Assembly (NCBI RefSeq): GCF_000508085.1
Contig: NZ_KI669560.1
Location: 1-64,000, forward strand
Length of the DNA stretch: 64,000 bases
Direction of reading: 5' to 3'
Source of the DNA: Sediminibacterium sp. C3
Lineage (GTDB): Bacteria; Bacteroidota; Bacteroidia; Chitinophagales; Chitinophagaceae
Shown here: piece by piece, positions 36,503-45,512 of the stretch
Layout of the letters: each line of letters starts with the position of its first letter
Position numbering within the stretch: position 1 is the stretch's first letter
Notes under the pieces: model-generated
The model's input: only the letters and a program-made list of their open reading frames with translations
The model's database searches: none
What the model was told of the DNA's origin: nothing
Position numbers and translations under genes: made by a program

Positions 36503-37947
36503 TGGATTACCAAGAGAAATACCAGGCAGTCATCGGACTTGAGATTCATGCACAACTGGCAACTAAATCCAAGTTGTTCAGCGGAGACAGCACTGCGTTT
36601 GGCAATACACCCAATACCCAGGTGAGTCCTATTTCACTTGCATTTCCAGGTAGCCTACCCAAATTGAACAAGGAAGCAGTTGAAATGGCAGTCAAAATGG
36701 GATTAGCTTGTAACTGTACTATTGCAGAAGAAAGTTTTTTTGCAAGGAAAAATTATTTTTATCCGGATCTTCCTAAAGGCTATCAAATTTCACAACATAC
36801 ACATCCCATCTGCATCGGGGGAAAAGTTCTCATCAAAACAAGTGAAGGGCAAAGAAACGTACAATTGAATCGTATTCATCTGGAAGAAGATGCAGGCAAA
36901 AGTATTCATGATATACTGGCTTCCCATTCCTGTATCGATTTAAACCGTGCCGGCACACCTTTAATTGAAATTGTTACAGAGCCGGATTTATATTCTGCAG
37001 AAGAAGCCTGGCAATACGTAACAGAAATCAGAAAACTGGTCAGATGGATTGGCGTTTGTGACGGGAATATGGAAGAAGGAAGCTTAAGATGCGATGCCAA
37101 TATTTCCGTAAAACTAAAAGGTGCCGAACAACTGGGAACTAAAGTAGAAGTCAAGAACCTGAATTCTATTCGAAATATAAAAAAAGCTATTGAATTCGAA
37201 ATTACCAGAATCATTCAGGAACTAGAAGCAGGTAATAAAATTGTACAGGAGACAAGAAGCTACGATGCAGACAAGGATATCACTTTCAGCATGCGGGAAA
37301 AGGAAGAAGCCAACGACTACAGGTATTTTCCAGATCCGGATTTACCCCCTATAATACTAACGAAAGAAAAGATTTTATCCATTAAAAACAGCTTGCCTTT
37401 ATTTCCCAATGAATGGTTTGAGATTTTTCAGAATAAATACCAACTAAACGAGTACGACGCTACTCAGTTATGCGAAGAAAAATCAATAGCTGAATTTTTT
37501 GAAGTAACTGCCCTGTATTGTCAGCAATACAAAATGATTGCAAACTGGATATTAGGACCTGTAAAGCAATTGGTAAACGAACAACAGAAAAGTATTAATG
37601 AATTAGGATTGAGCGCAAAAAGTTTGGCTGATACCATTCAATTAATAGAATCAGGGAAAATTAATTTCTCCGCTGCAGCATCCAAACTATTGCCAGCATT
37701 GTTGAATAACGAAAAAGACCCAGTGGAACTGGCCACAACACTGAATATTCTTCAAACCAGCGATAGCGGAGAATTAGAAGAATGGGTAAACAAAGCCATT
37801 GAAATGATGCCAGATAAAGTACAGGCTTATCAAAAAGGCAAAAAAGGATTGATCGGTTTGTTTGTTGGTGAGGTAAAAAAAATGAGCAAAGGAAAAGCTG
37901 ATCCGAAAATCGTTACAGAACTACTCGAACAAAAATTAAACGCATAA
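36502..37947 (+). CDS. gatB: Aspartyl/glutamyl-tRNA amidotransferase subunit B
   Basis: A 481-residue GatB. It begins with YQAVIGLEIHAQLATKSKLFSG, has YFYPDLPKGYQISQ and EVKNLNSIRNIKKAIEFE, and the C-terminal GatB/YqeY tail. With GatA and GatC it amidates Glu-tRNA-Gln (and Asp-tRNA-Asn); those partners are not in the window. Start and alaS stop overlap by one base (TAATG), so the two are co-translated. Confidence 0.97.
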   Translation: MDYQEKYQAVIGLEIHAQLATKSKLFSGDSTAFGNTPNTQVSPISLAFPGSLPKLNKEAVEMAVKMGLACNCTIAEESFFARKNYFYPDLPKGYQISQHTHPICIGGKVLIKTSEGQRNVQLNRIHLEEDAGKSIHDILASHSCIDLNRAGTPLIEIVTEPDLYSAEEAWQYVTEIRKLVRWIGVCDGNMEEGSLRCDANISVKLKGAEQLGTKVEVKNLNSIRNIKKAIEFEITRIIQELEAGNKIVQETRSYDADKDITFSMREKEEANDYRYFPDPDLPPIILTKEKILSIKNSLPLFPNEWFEIFQNKYQLNEYDATQLCEEKSIAEFFEVTALYCQQYKMIANWILGPVKQLVNEQQKSINELGLSAKSLADTIQLIESGKINFSAAASKLLPALLNNEKDPVELATTLNILQTSDSGELEEWVNKAIEMMPDKVQAYQKGKKGLIGLFVGEVKKMSKGKADPKIVTELLEQKLNA

Positions 37948-37956
37948 AATACCATC

Positions 37957-39096
37957 ATGAAAAAATCTATTTACCTCTTTTTGGGGGCCGGACTACTGCT
38001 GAATGCCTGTAGCCAGGAAAAAAAATACGGTGAATTTACCGTTAAGGGCACTATTAAAAACGCCATTACGCCTAAAGTGTATTTACAAGAACTTCCCTAT
38101 GGAGGTGATCAACCTGTAATTCTGGATTCCGCCAGCCTGCCTGCAAATGGCAAATTCAGTTTAAAAGGAATGGCTAAAGAAGAAGGTTTGTACAGACTGG
38201 TATTGGAGAATGGCCCCGATGTATTGATAGTAAACGACAACAATGAAATTGAAGTAGACCTGGATGTAACCAGATACAGAGTTTATGAAGTAAAGAATTC
38301 CCCTGCTTCAGCGGCTATGCATACTTTATTTGAAGATTACAGAAAGAAAGATTCAGCATTGTATGCTGTATTCATGGAACTGGATTCCCTGCAAGCTCAA
38401 CCCAATTCAGATTCACTGGTAAAAGTGTTGCAAACCAACAGAGATGGCAAAGTGAAGGAAATGAACGGTATGGTAAGAAAGTTCATCAATGAAAGTGAAA
38501 GTCCTGCGGCCAGATATTATGCATTGGGAATGGCTTCCAGAACCATGACACCGGATGAATTAAAAGCATTGGTTAATGAATCAGCTGAAAAGTATAAATC
38601 GCATTCAGGCTTGAATAAAATCAAAGCGCTGCTAGATGCAAGTACCAAACAGCAACCAGCAGCACCTCCTGCTTATGCTTTATTGGGCAAACAAGCACCA
38701 GAAATCACTTTGCCAGATCTAGATGGAAAACCTTTTTCATTAAGTAGTCTGAAAGGTAAATACGTACTGGTTGATTTCTGGGCCAGCTGGTGTGGCCCTT
38801 GCAGAAAGGAAAACCCAAATGTAGTAGCCGCTTATAATCAGTTTAAGAATAAAAACTTTACCATACTCGGCGTTTCACTGGACAATGATAAACAGGCCTG
38901 GTTGGATGCCATTAAAATGGACAAGTTGAACTGGAAGCACATAAGTGACCTGAAACAATGGGAAAGCGAGATGCCCAATCTCTATCAGTTTAATGCGATT
39001 CCATTTAATGTATTAATTAATCCTGAAGGAAAAATCATCGCATCAGATTTAAGAGGCAACCAGTTGTTTAAAACTTTGGAGGAGTTATTAAAATAA
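37957..39096 (+). CDS. TlpA-like thiol-disulfide oxidoreductase lipoprotein
   Basis: A 379-residue lipoprotein (lipobox LLLNAC with Cys 18). An N-terminal DUF4369-like domain (GEFTVKGTIKNAITPKVYLQEL) is followed by a helical linker and a C-terminal thioredoxin fold with the redox motif SWCGPCRKEN near residue 279. Such proteins reduce or handle disulfides in the periplasm; the substrate is unknown. The gene follows gatB after nine bases and ends at the terminator at 39121. Confidence 0.9.
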   Translation: MKKSIYLFLGAGLLLNACSQEKKYGEFTVKGTIKNAITPKVYLQELPYGGDQPVILDSASLPANGKFSLKGMAKEEGLYRLVLENGPDVLIVNDNNEIEVDLDVTRYRVYEVKNSPASAAMHTLFEDYRKKDSALYAVFMELDSLQAQPNSDSLVKVLQTNRDGKVKEMNGMVRKFINESESPAARYYALGMASRTMTPDELKALVNESAEKYKSHSGLNKIKALLDASTKQQPAAPPAYALLGKQAPEITLPDLDGKPFSLSSLKGKYVLVDFWASWCGPCRKENPNVVAAYNQFKNKNFTILGVSLDNDKQAWLDAIKMDKLNWKHISDLKQWESEMPNLYQFNAIPFNVLINPEGKIIASDLRGNQLFKTLEELLK

Positions 39097-39120
39097 TCAG
39101 CATATTAGACTTAAAACAAA

Positions 39121-39145
39121 GAGGCCCCGAAAATTTCGGGGCCTC
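39121..39145. terminator. Bidirectional intrinsic terminator
   Basis: GAGGCCCCGAAA and TTTCGGGGCCTC form a perfect long hairpin with A-rich sequence to the left and TTTT to the right. It serves the alaS-gatB-tlpA unit on plus and the SusC/SusD operon ending at 39168 on minus. Confidence 0.93.
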
Positions 39146-39167
39146 TTTTATCATAACTAATTAAGAA

Positions 39168-40595
39168 TTAGTTGGTATATCCTGGATTTTGCTGAATCAA
39201 AGGATTCGCGTTGATCTCAGGATTTGGAATTGGTAACAAGAAACGGAAATTACCAGCTGGTAAAGTCTGTGCATTTGCATTTGGCGCATCAGCTAATAAA
39301 CGAGAAACTGGTAAGTTTCTTCTCTTTAAATCCCAGAAACGATGTCCCTCAAATGGCAATTCTTTAAAACGCTCTTCCAAAATCGCAGTGATAGCCGCAT
39401 CTTTGGTAGCAAGCGTAACATTGGTATAACCATTGATACGGGCAGCACGCAATGTATTTAAATCGTTGGTTGCTGCTACTAAATTGTTCAATTCAGCATT
39501 TGCTTCTGCACGAATCAAATACATTTCTCCAGTTCTGAACACTTTTGCATCTGCTACGTGTTCACCTGGAGTTCCATAAGTGGTACCGCGGTACTTTCCA
39601 ACCAACTGAGAAGGACGACCAGCAGCAGCCAATAATGGCTCGGTTCTGAAATAAGAAGTAAAACGTACATCATTAGCTTGATCGTATGAATTCCAAAGTT
39701 TGCTGGAAGGAACCCAGGCAGTCTGAGAAATCGCACCTGAGTTTGCAGAAGTACCTTGGAACAAGGAACCGATTCTTCCACCCAATGAAGGAGTACGGCT
39801 CAATTTAAATGCCAACTCGCTATTGTTTGCATCAGTCCAGATTGCAGGGAAGTTTGCTCTTGTAGCCAAAGGAAGTGCTGTAATGTATTCTGTTGAGAAT
39901 GTAACCGCATCACTATACTCTTTTAGATACAAAGCAATTCTAGCTTGTAATGCAGAAGCAGCTGGGCGAGTAGCACGATAAATATCAGTAACACCGGCTG
40001 GCAATAATGGCTTTGCAGCGGTAATATCTGCCTTTAATTTAGCAAAATAAGGAGCTACCTGAATTCTGGCAGTAGAAGCCAAAGAAGGGGTTTCCATATA
40101 AGCCATTGCTAAATCAGTACCTACAGCTGAATTACTATAGTATCTGTACAATTCAAAATGGCAAAATGCGCGCAAAAACAATGCTTCACCGCGTAAACGA
40201 TCTTTTAAAGCCGCTTCAGTTGCATTCGCAGCTACCGCATTTGGCAAAGCCACCAACACACGGTTCACACGGTCGATGATCCTGTAATACAAATTAAATG
40301 CAGTGTAGTTATCACGCAATCCCACGTCCTGAGAGCCATATTGCCACTCATGGGTTGTAGCTGCATTGTAGAATTCACCTGGTTTTACTTCATCCGTAAA
40401 AGTTGCATTCAAAAGAATGCCCATTTCTACGTTCATAGCCGAATAAGCACCAATAATTCCTGATTCATTGTTGGCTACCGTTTTTAAAGCAATATCTCCA
40501 CCAATGAAATCGGTTTCTTTTACATCAATCACTTTCTGGCAAGCTCCTAAAGAAGCTGCCATAAAAGCAAGGATGACTAATTTATTTTTTTTCAT
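39168..40595 (-). CDS. RagB/SusD family nutrient-uptake lipoprotein 1
   Basis: A 475-residue outer-membrane lipoprotein from ATG 40595 (MKKNKLVIL, lipobox ASLGAC); the longer frame starts at a TTG. The SusD fold is visible in LRGEALFLRAFCHFELYRYYS, TRPAASALQARIALYLKEYSDAV, the GEMYLIRAEANAELNN repeat and the C-terminal LLPIPNPEINANP. It binds a nutrient and passes it to its SusC partner, whose gene ends 40 bases upstream. The substrate cannot be inferred: no hydrolase lies nearby. Confidence 0.94.
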   Translation of the reverse strand: MKKNKLVILAFMAASLGACQKVIDVKETDFIGGDIALKTVANNESGIIGAYSAMNVEMGILLNATFTDEVKPGEFYNAATTHEWQYGSQDVGLRDNYTAFNLYYRIIDRVNRVLVALPNAVAANATEAALKDRLRGEALFLRAFCHFELYRYYSNSAVGTDLAMAYMETPSLASTARIQVAPYFAKLKADITAAKPLLPAGVTDIYRATRPAASALQARIALYLKEYSDAVTFSTEYITALPLATRANFPAIWTDANNSELAFKLSRTPSLGGRIGSLFQGTSANSGAISQTAWVPSSKLWNSYDQANDVRFTSYFRTEPLLAAAGRPSQLVGKYRGTTYGTPGEHVADAKVFRTGEMYLIRAEANAELNNLVAATNDLNTLRAARINGYTNVTLATKDAAITAILEERFKELPFEGHRFWDLKRRNLPVSRLLADAPNANAQTLPAGNFRFLLPIPNPEINANPLIQQNPGYTN

Positions 40596-40635
40596 TTGAT
40601 TCTTTTTTTCTTTCAAGAAAATTCAATTGTATCTA

Positions 40636-43600
40636 TTAGAAGTTGATGTCTAAACCAACAACGAAAGCTCTTGGATTTGGATATTCGTTCAAGCTGATGT
40701 TGTTGTTATCTTCTGGATCAACACCTTTCCAAGGGCTCCAGATAGCAAGGTTTTGACCTTGAACATACAATCTTGCACTCTTAACAATTGTTGTACCGCT
40801 TGCAGTTTTGATTGTAGGGATTGCATATGACACAATCAAATTTCTGAAACGTAAAAATTTAGCATCCTTAACATCAGATGAGTTAAATCCTCTGTCATAT
40901 GCAGAGCTTTGGTAAAGTTTAACATCACCTGGTTTTTGCCACTGATTGTCAATCAACTCTCTGGAAGCTCTAACCGCCTGATGGTAACCCAAAGTACCTC
41001 TGGTAATCCAGTTACCAGTATTGTCGTAACGGGTAACGTCAAACTGATAAGAGAATAATGCAGAAACAGTGATGGCTTTGAAACGTACATCTAAATTGAA
41101 ACCACCCTGGTGCTTTGGCAAGTATGTACCGAATTTAGCAAAACGACCAGCTTGTGCTTCAGAATAAACAGTGGCTCCTGTTGGACCTTCGTACATTGGA
41201 CGACCAGTTGCAGGATCTGCACCTAAATAGTTAGTCGTGTAATGAGAACCGTATGGTAAACCTCTTCTAATGATGAAAGTACCTACTACATATTCATTTA
41301 CAAGACCCAAATCTTCAATGTTGTTTTTATTAATAGAGTGGTTAACACCTAAAGTGAAACCGAAATCTCTTTTCTTAATAACGTCAACATTCGCTGTTGC
41401 TTCAATACCCTGGTTGGTCATAACACCTGCATTGATAGCTAATGTTCCAAAACCGGTTGTACCAGACAAAGGTTGGTTAACGAACAAGTCAATGGTTTTG
41501 TTTTTGTAAACATCAACAGTAAATCTTGCACGGTTTTGCCAAACTGCAAAGTCGATACCAATATTTGTCTTTTGAATTTTCTCAATCTTCAAGTCTGGAT
41601 TACCTGGGTTATTAGGGACTATACCTACAACAGCAGAACCTGCGTAAGCAGCTGTACCGAAAGTAGGCACCTGAGGACCCTGATAGTTAGGTACTCCATT
41701 CAATGGAACTCCATAAGAACCAGTTGTGATGGATCCAATGTTAGGAATGATACCATAGCTTGCACGAACTTTCAAATCAGTGAAAATTCTTTGGTTAGCT
41801 AAAAATTTCTCTTTTAGCGCATTCCATGTAAAACCGGCAGACCAGGTTGTGATTTCACGGTTGGAAACGTTTACAATTCTGGAAGTACCGTCTCTTCTGA
41901 TATTTGCATTGATAGAATATTTACCATCATAGGTATATCTGGCGGTTGCAAAATAAGAACGGATACCAAATCCGGATTTCGCAGAAGAAGAGTTCTGGGG
42001 ATATGTCGCAGCACCGTTAGTAGGCAATGCACCAGCACCCTGACCAGTTTCCGTTAAACGAGGATCTAAGTTAAATAGAGTAAGACCCATCGCTTTAGAC
42101 CAGCTGCGAACTACTTCAAAATAAGCTCCTGCTTCTACTTCATGAACATTGGCAATACGCTTAGCAAATACCAAGCTGCTGGTGTTGATGATTTGAGAGG
42201 TTAATCTGTAACCTTCCTGAGCTAAACCGCTCTGGAACTGTTGTAAAGAACCGATATAAGAAGCTGGGTTGATATAGCGAGAGTTTTGGTCGCTTGATAC
42301 ATCAATACCAAATGTATTCTGAATAGTCAAACTTGGCAATAATTTATAAGCTACAGTTAAACCAGAATTGATTTTTATTTGGTTAGTAGTTCTTCTAGAG
42401 TTTTGAATACCTTCTAATAAGTTACCTACCTGACGCAATGCCAATGGAGTCGACGCCCCAAAAATGATTGAACCATCTGCTCTAAAAGGATTCTCATAAG
42501 TCTTAGCACGGTAAGTCATCTGGAAAGGGTTTCTTGGGCTATTTCCCAATTGCTCCCCTTCAGAGAATCTAGAGATTGAGTAACCTACCTGATTATTGAA
42601 ACGTACACTTAACTTGTCAGCAGTATGATCTACATTCAGACGTACTGTATAACGAGTCAAGCTAGAGCCTAAGTCTATACCCTGCTGATCAAAAATACCA
42701 GCTGACATAAAGAACTTGGTTTTTTCATTACCTCCAGACATATTCAATTCGTGTGTTTTGGAAACACCGGTTCTGTATAAAATGTCTGGCCAGTAAGAAT
42801 CAATTGCTTTTATACTATCATACAGAAACTGCTTTCTCGCTGCAGTCATACCAGCAGGAATAGCTGGGTTATTTGGAGAGTAAGTCCAACCTGGTGTATT
42901 TACAAAACGCTGTCTTTCTTCATAAGCGAACATTTCAGCAGTGTTCATCAAATTCAAACGGCTGAAATCTGGTGCCTGAGTAAAACCGTACTGATTTCTG
43001 AAAGTAAAATTGGTTGGACCACTTTTACCTTTTTTAGTTGTGATTACAATTACACCTGTACCACCTCTTGCACCATACAAAGCTGCAGAGTTTGCATCTT
43101 TCAATACCGTAATAGATTCGAAATCGTTAGGGTTGATTGACTGCATGTCAAACGCAGGCAAAGGAACCCCATCAATTACATACAATGGCTGTGCACCCGC
43201 ACCTGCAATAGACTGAATACCACGGATGGTAACTGATGCAGATGAACCTGGTTGACCAGATCCTGAGTTAACCAACATACCGGGAACACGTCCCTGTAAT
43301 GCCTGGTCAAACGCACCAACTGGGACAGTTTCAACTACTTTACCGCTTAATACAGCGGCAGCACCAGCAAACTGGGTTTTCTTTTCTCTGGAATAACCAG
43401 TTACAACCACTTCGTCTAAGTTTTCAACCGTAGAACTAAGTGATACATTTACTGTATTACCCTTACCCAATTTAATTTCTTTGGGAGAAAGGTTTAAACC
43501 AGAAACTACCAAAGCGGTAGCGGTAGAAGGAACAGAAATAGAATACGTTCCATTCTCTTTTGTTAGTGTACCTGTACTAGTGCCTTTCACCAATACAGAA

Positions 43601-43719
43601 GCCCCTGAAACAGGCTTTCCACTCTCGTCTGTTACTGTTCCTGTGATGGTTCTGTTTTGAGCCTGCAATTGAAACAAGCTGATCAACAGACACAGGAATA
43701 CTGTGACTAGTTTTCTCAT
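40636..43719 (-). CDS. SusC/RagA family TonB-linked outer membrane receptor 1
   Basis: A 1027-residue TonB-dependent transporter. It has a signal peptide (ends LQAQ), a carboxypeptidase-regulatory-like beta domain (TITGTVTDESGKPVSGASVLVKG), the ENLDEVVVTGYSR motif, the plug with VPGMLVNSGSGQPGSSASVTIRGI and DPNDFESITVLKDANSAALYGARG-type lines, and a long beta barrel ending in VVGLDINF. With its SusD partner it imports a bulky nutrient using TonB energy. No sigma/anti-sigma pair lies beside it. Confidence 0.95.
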   Translation of the reverse strand: MRKLVTVFLCLLISLFQLQAQNRTITGTVTDESGKPVSGASVLVKGTSTGTLTKENGTYSISVPSTATALVVSGLNLSPKEIKLGKGNTVNVSLSSTVENLDEVVVTGYSREKKTQFAGAAAVLSGKVVETVPVGAFDQALQGRVPGMLVNSGSGQPGSSASVTIRGIQSIAGAGAQPLYVIDGVPLPAFDMQSINPNDFESITVLKDANSAALYGARGGTGVIVITTKKGKSGPTNFTFRNQYGFTQAPDFSRLNLMNTAEMFAYEERQRFVNTPGWTYSPNNPAIPAGMTAARKQFLYDSIKAIDSYWPDILYRTGVSKTHELNMSGGNEKTKFFMSAGIFDQQGIDLGSSLTRYTVRLNVDHTADKLSVRFNNQVGYSISRFSEGEQLGNSPRNPFQMTYRAKTYENPFRADGSIIFGASTPLALRQVGNLLEGIQNSRRTTNQIKINSGLTVAYKLLPSLTIQNTFGIDVSSDQNSRYINPASYIGSLQQFQSGLAQEGYRLTSQIINTSSLVFAKRIANVHEVEAGAYFEVVRSWSKAMGLTLFNLDPRLTETGQGAGALPTNGAATYPQNSSSAKSGFGIRSYFATARYTYDGKYSINANIRRDGTSRIVNVSNREITTWSAGFTWNALKEKFLANQRIFTDLKVRASYGIIPNIGSITTGSYGVPLNGVPNYQGPQVPTFGTAAYAGSAVVGIVPNNPGNPDLKIEKIQKTNIGIDFAVWQNRARFTVDVYKNKTIDLFVNQPLSGTTGFGTLAINAGVMTNQGIEATANVDVIKKRDFGFTLGVNHSINKNNIEDLGLVNEYVVGTFIIRRGLPYGSHYTTNYLGADPATGRPMYEGPTGATVYSEAQAGRFAKFGTYLPKHQGGFNLDVRFKAITVSALFSYQFDVTRYDNTGNWITRGTLGYHQAVRASRELIDNQWQKPGDVKLYQSSAYDRGFNSSDVKDAKFLRFRNLIVSYAIPTIKTASGTTIVKSARLYVQGQNLAIWSPWKGVDPEDNNNISLNEYPNPRAFVVGLDINF

Positions 43720-44027
43720 GATTAAGTGTTTAAGTTTTGGACAGCTAATATAGTTAAAGAAAGCTTAAAAGCCAAGGTTTGTTGAAGTTAGAATTGATAA
43801 ACGGCTTTGAAATTTATAATAAATTTTTTTTAATTTTAATAAATTGATAAACATATAATTAAATTGAATTAAAATATTAATTAATATAAAATTTTCAACC
43901 TGAATACTGAAATTTTAAAACATTTTTGATTGTTCTTCGTAACATTTAGGAAACTTTCAAAAAAAGGGCCCGACAATTGTCGAGCCCTTTAAAAAAATGG
44001 GATCAATTAATTAGCTATATAACCCAA
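43720..44027. other. AT-rich intergenic region between the two SusCD operons
   Basis: Very AT-rich upstream region of SusC 1, probably containing its promoter, and the terminator of SusCD operon 2 at 43963-43990. No gene or clear TAnnTTTG box was recognised. Confidence 0.6.
43963..43990 (-). terminator. Intrinsic terminator of SusCD operon 2
   Basis: On the minus strand AAAGGGCTCGAC and GTCGGGCCCTTT form a hairpin around AATT, with one mismatch, followed by a run of T. It lies just past the SusD 2 stop codon at 44028. Confidence 0.9.
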
Positions 44028-45488
44028 TTAGTTGTCTACACAAAGTGGATTTAATAACAATTCACTTGAAGAAATAGGCCAGATGTATTGCTGAGCATTT
44101 GCTGCAATAGATCCAACCCCTGGTTTAGCTGGTAATGGTAAACCCAATCTAGTTAAATCGGTACCGGCCAAACCTTCTCCTAAAAGTTCAATTCTTCTTT
44201 CAGTTAAAATAGCATCAGCAAGTGCATCAGCGTTGGCAAAATCACCAGCAGCAAATACGGTTGAAGCGTCTGAACGGCCGCGAACTGCATTTAACAAAGC
44301 AATCGCTTGTGCGTCAACAGTATTAGTAGAACGTGCCCTAGCTTCTGCAAGATTTAACAAAACCTCAGCATAACGGATTACAGGAGCATAATCGGTAAAG
44401 ATAGAAGGTACACTATACTTGGTTAAATAGCTCTTGCCACCAAATACACCCACCATTGCCCTTCTTCTGTCAGTAGATTTCCATCCTGGATTTGAAACAA
44501 TCCCTGTTGATAAAAGTGAGTATTCACCATTTCCTCCATTAAACGCAGCAGGTCCATAGTAATATCCTAACTGATTTTGACCACCTGGTGTTTCATTGGA
44601 AGCGAATGGCATCGACATAATGGATTCAGTTGTAGTATAAGGTGCTTTGAATACATTGGTAATATCTGCCTGTAAAGCATGTGCCACGCCAGAAGTTGCA
44701 GTGAAAGGTGCTGTTGCACTTACAATCTTATTAGCCTCTGTAATTACATCAGCATAACGACGCATACTCAAATAAACTCTTGTCTTCAATGCAATAGCAG
44801 TGTTTCTGTGTGCACGAATCGTATTATTTAATGCACTACCATTATTGGATGGCAGATTGGTTTCAGCAAAATTTAAATCAGCTAAAATCTGTGTATACAC
44901 TTCTGCAACCGTTGCTCTTGCCAGTGCATAGTTATCAGAACCTGTGTTTCCTTTTAAACGCAAAGGAACACCCGGCTTAGAGCCATTCCCATCCCAGAAA
45001 GGACGAGCATATAATTGCAGCAAAGAATAATAACTCATCGCTCTTAATAAACGAGCTTCTGCTTGAAAATTGTTTGAAAGTGTAGCACCTACTACTGAAG
45101 TCCCTTTAGCAGCCATTCCATCCAGAAATACGTTAGTAAGGTTAATTACATAGTAAGCTCTGGACCAATGGTTTTGAACAGAGTTGGTAGAACTGTTGGA
45201 AGGCGTATAGTTCCACACATCAAAACCCGTTACTACGTTGGTTCTGTCGTTCTGAAAATCTCCACCCCGGATATCGTTAAAAATCTGGTAACGACCACCG
45301 TACATGCCGGCATTTTTAATAGATGTGTATATGGCTCTTACCTGCCCTTCAATTCTGTCCTTGCTGTCAAATGCAGTAAGATCAGAAATGACATTGGTAG
45401 GAACCGGATTCACAAAATTATCTTTGGCGCAAGAAGTCAGTTGAACCAACCCTGCAGCCATTACAATATATAATAGGTTCTTTTTCAT
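44028..45488 (-). CDS. RagB/SusD family nutrient-uptake lipoprotein 2
   Basis: A 486-residue lipoprotein (MKKNLLYIVMAAGLVQLTSC, Cys 20). Family lines are EARLLRAMSYYSLLQLYARPFW, RNTAIALKTRVYLSMRRYADVI, and VIRYAEVLLNLAEARAR near the C-terminus, ending with ISSSELLLNP. It begins 24 bases after SusC 2 and is terminated at 43963. It is clearly different from SusD 1, so the two operons likely take up different substrates. Confidence 0.94.
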   Translation of the reverse strand: MKKNLLYIVMAAGLVQLTSCAKDNFVNPVPTNVISDLTAFDSKDRIEGQVRAIYTSIKNAGMYGGRYQIFNDIRGGDFQNDRTNVVTGFDVWNYTPSNSSTNSVQNHWSRAYYVINLTNVFLDGMAAKGTSVVGATLSNNFQAEARLLRAMSYYSLLQLYARPFWDGNGSKPGVPLRLKGNTGSDNYALARATVAEVYTQILADLNFAETNLPSNNGSALNNTIRAHRNTAIALKTRVYLSMRRYADVITEANKIVSATAPFTATSGVAHALQADITNVFKAPYTTTESIMSMPFASNETPGGQNQLGYYYGPAAFNGGNGEYSLLSTGIVSNPGWKSTDRRRAMVGVFGGKSYLTKYSVPSIFTDYAPVIRYAEVLLNLAEARARSTNTVDAQAIALLNAVRGRSDASTVFAAGDFANADALADAILTERRIELLGEGLAGTDLTRLGLPLPAKPGVGSIAANAQQYIWPISSSELLLNPLCVDN

Positions 45489-45512
45489 TTTTCTGAATTA
45501 ATAGTTTAACAA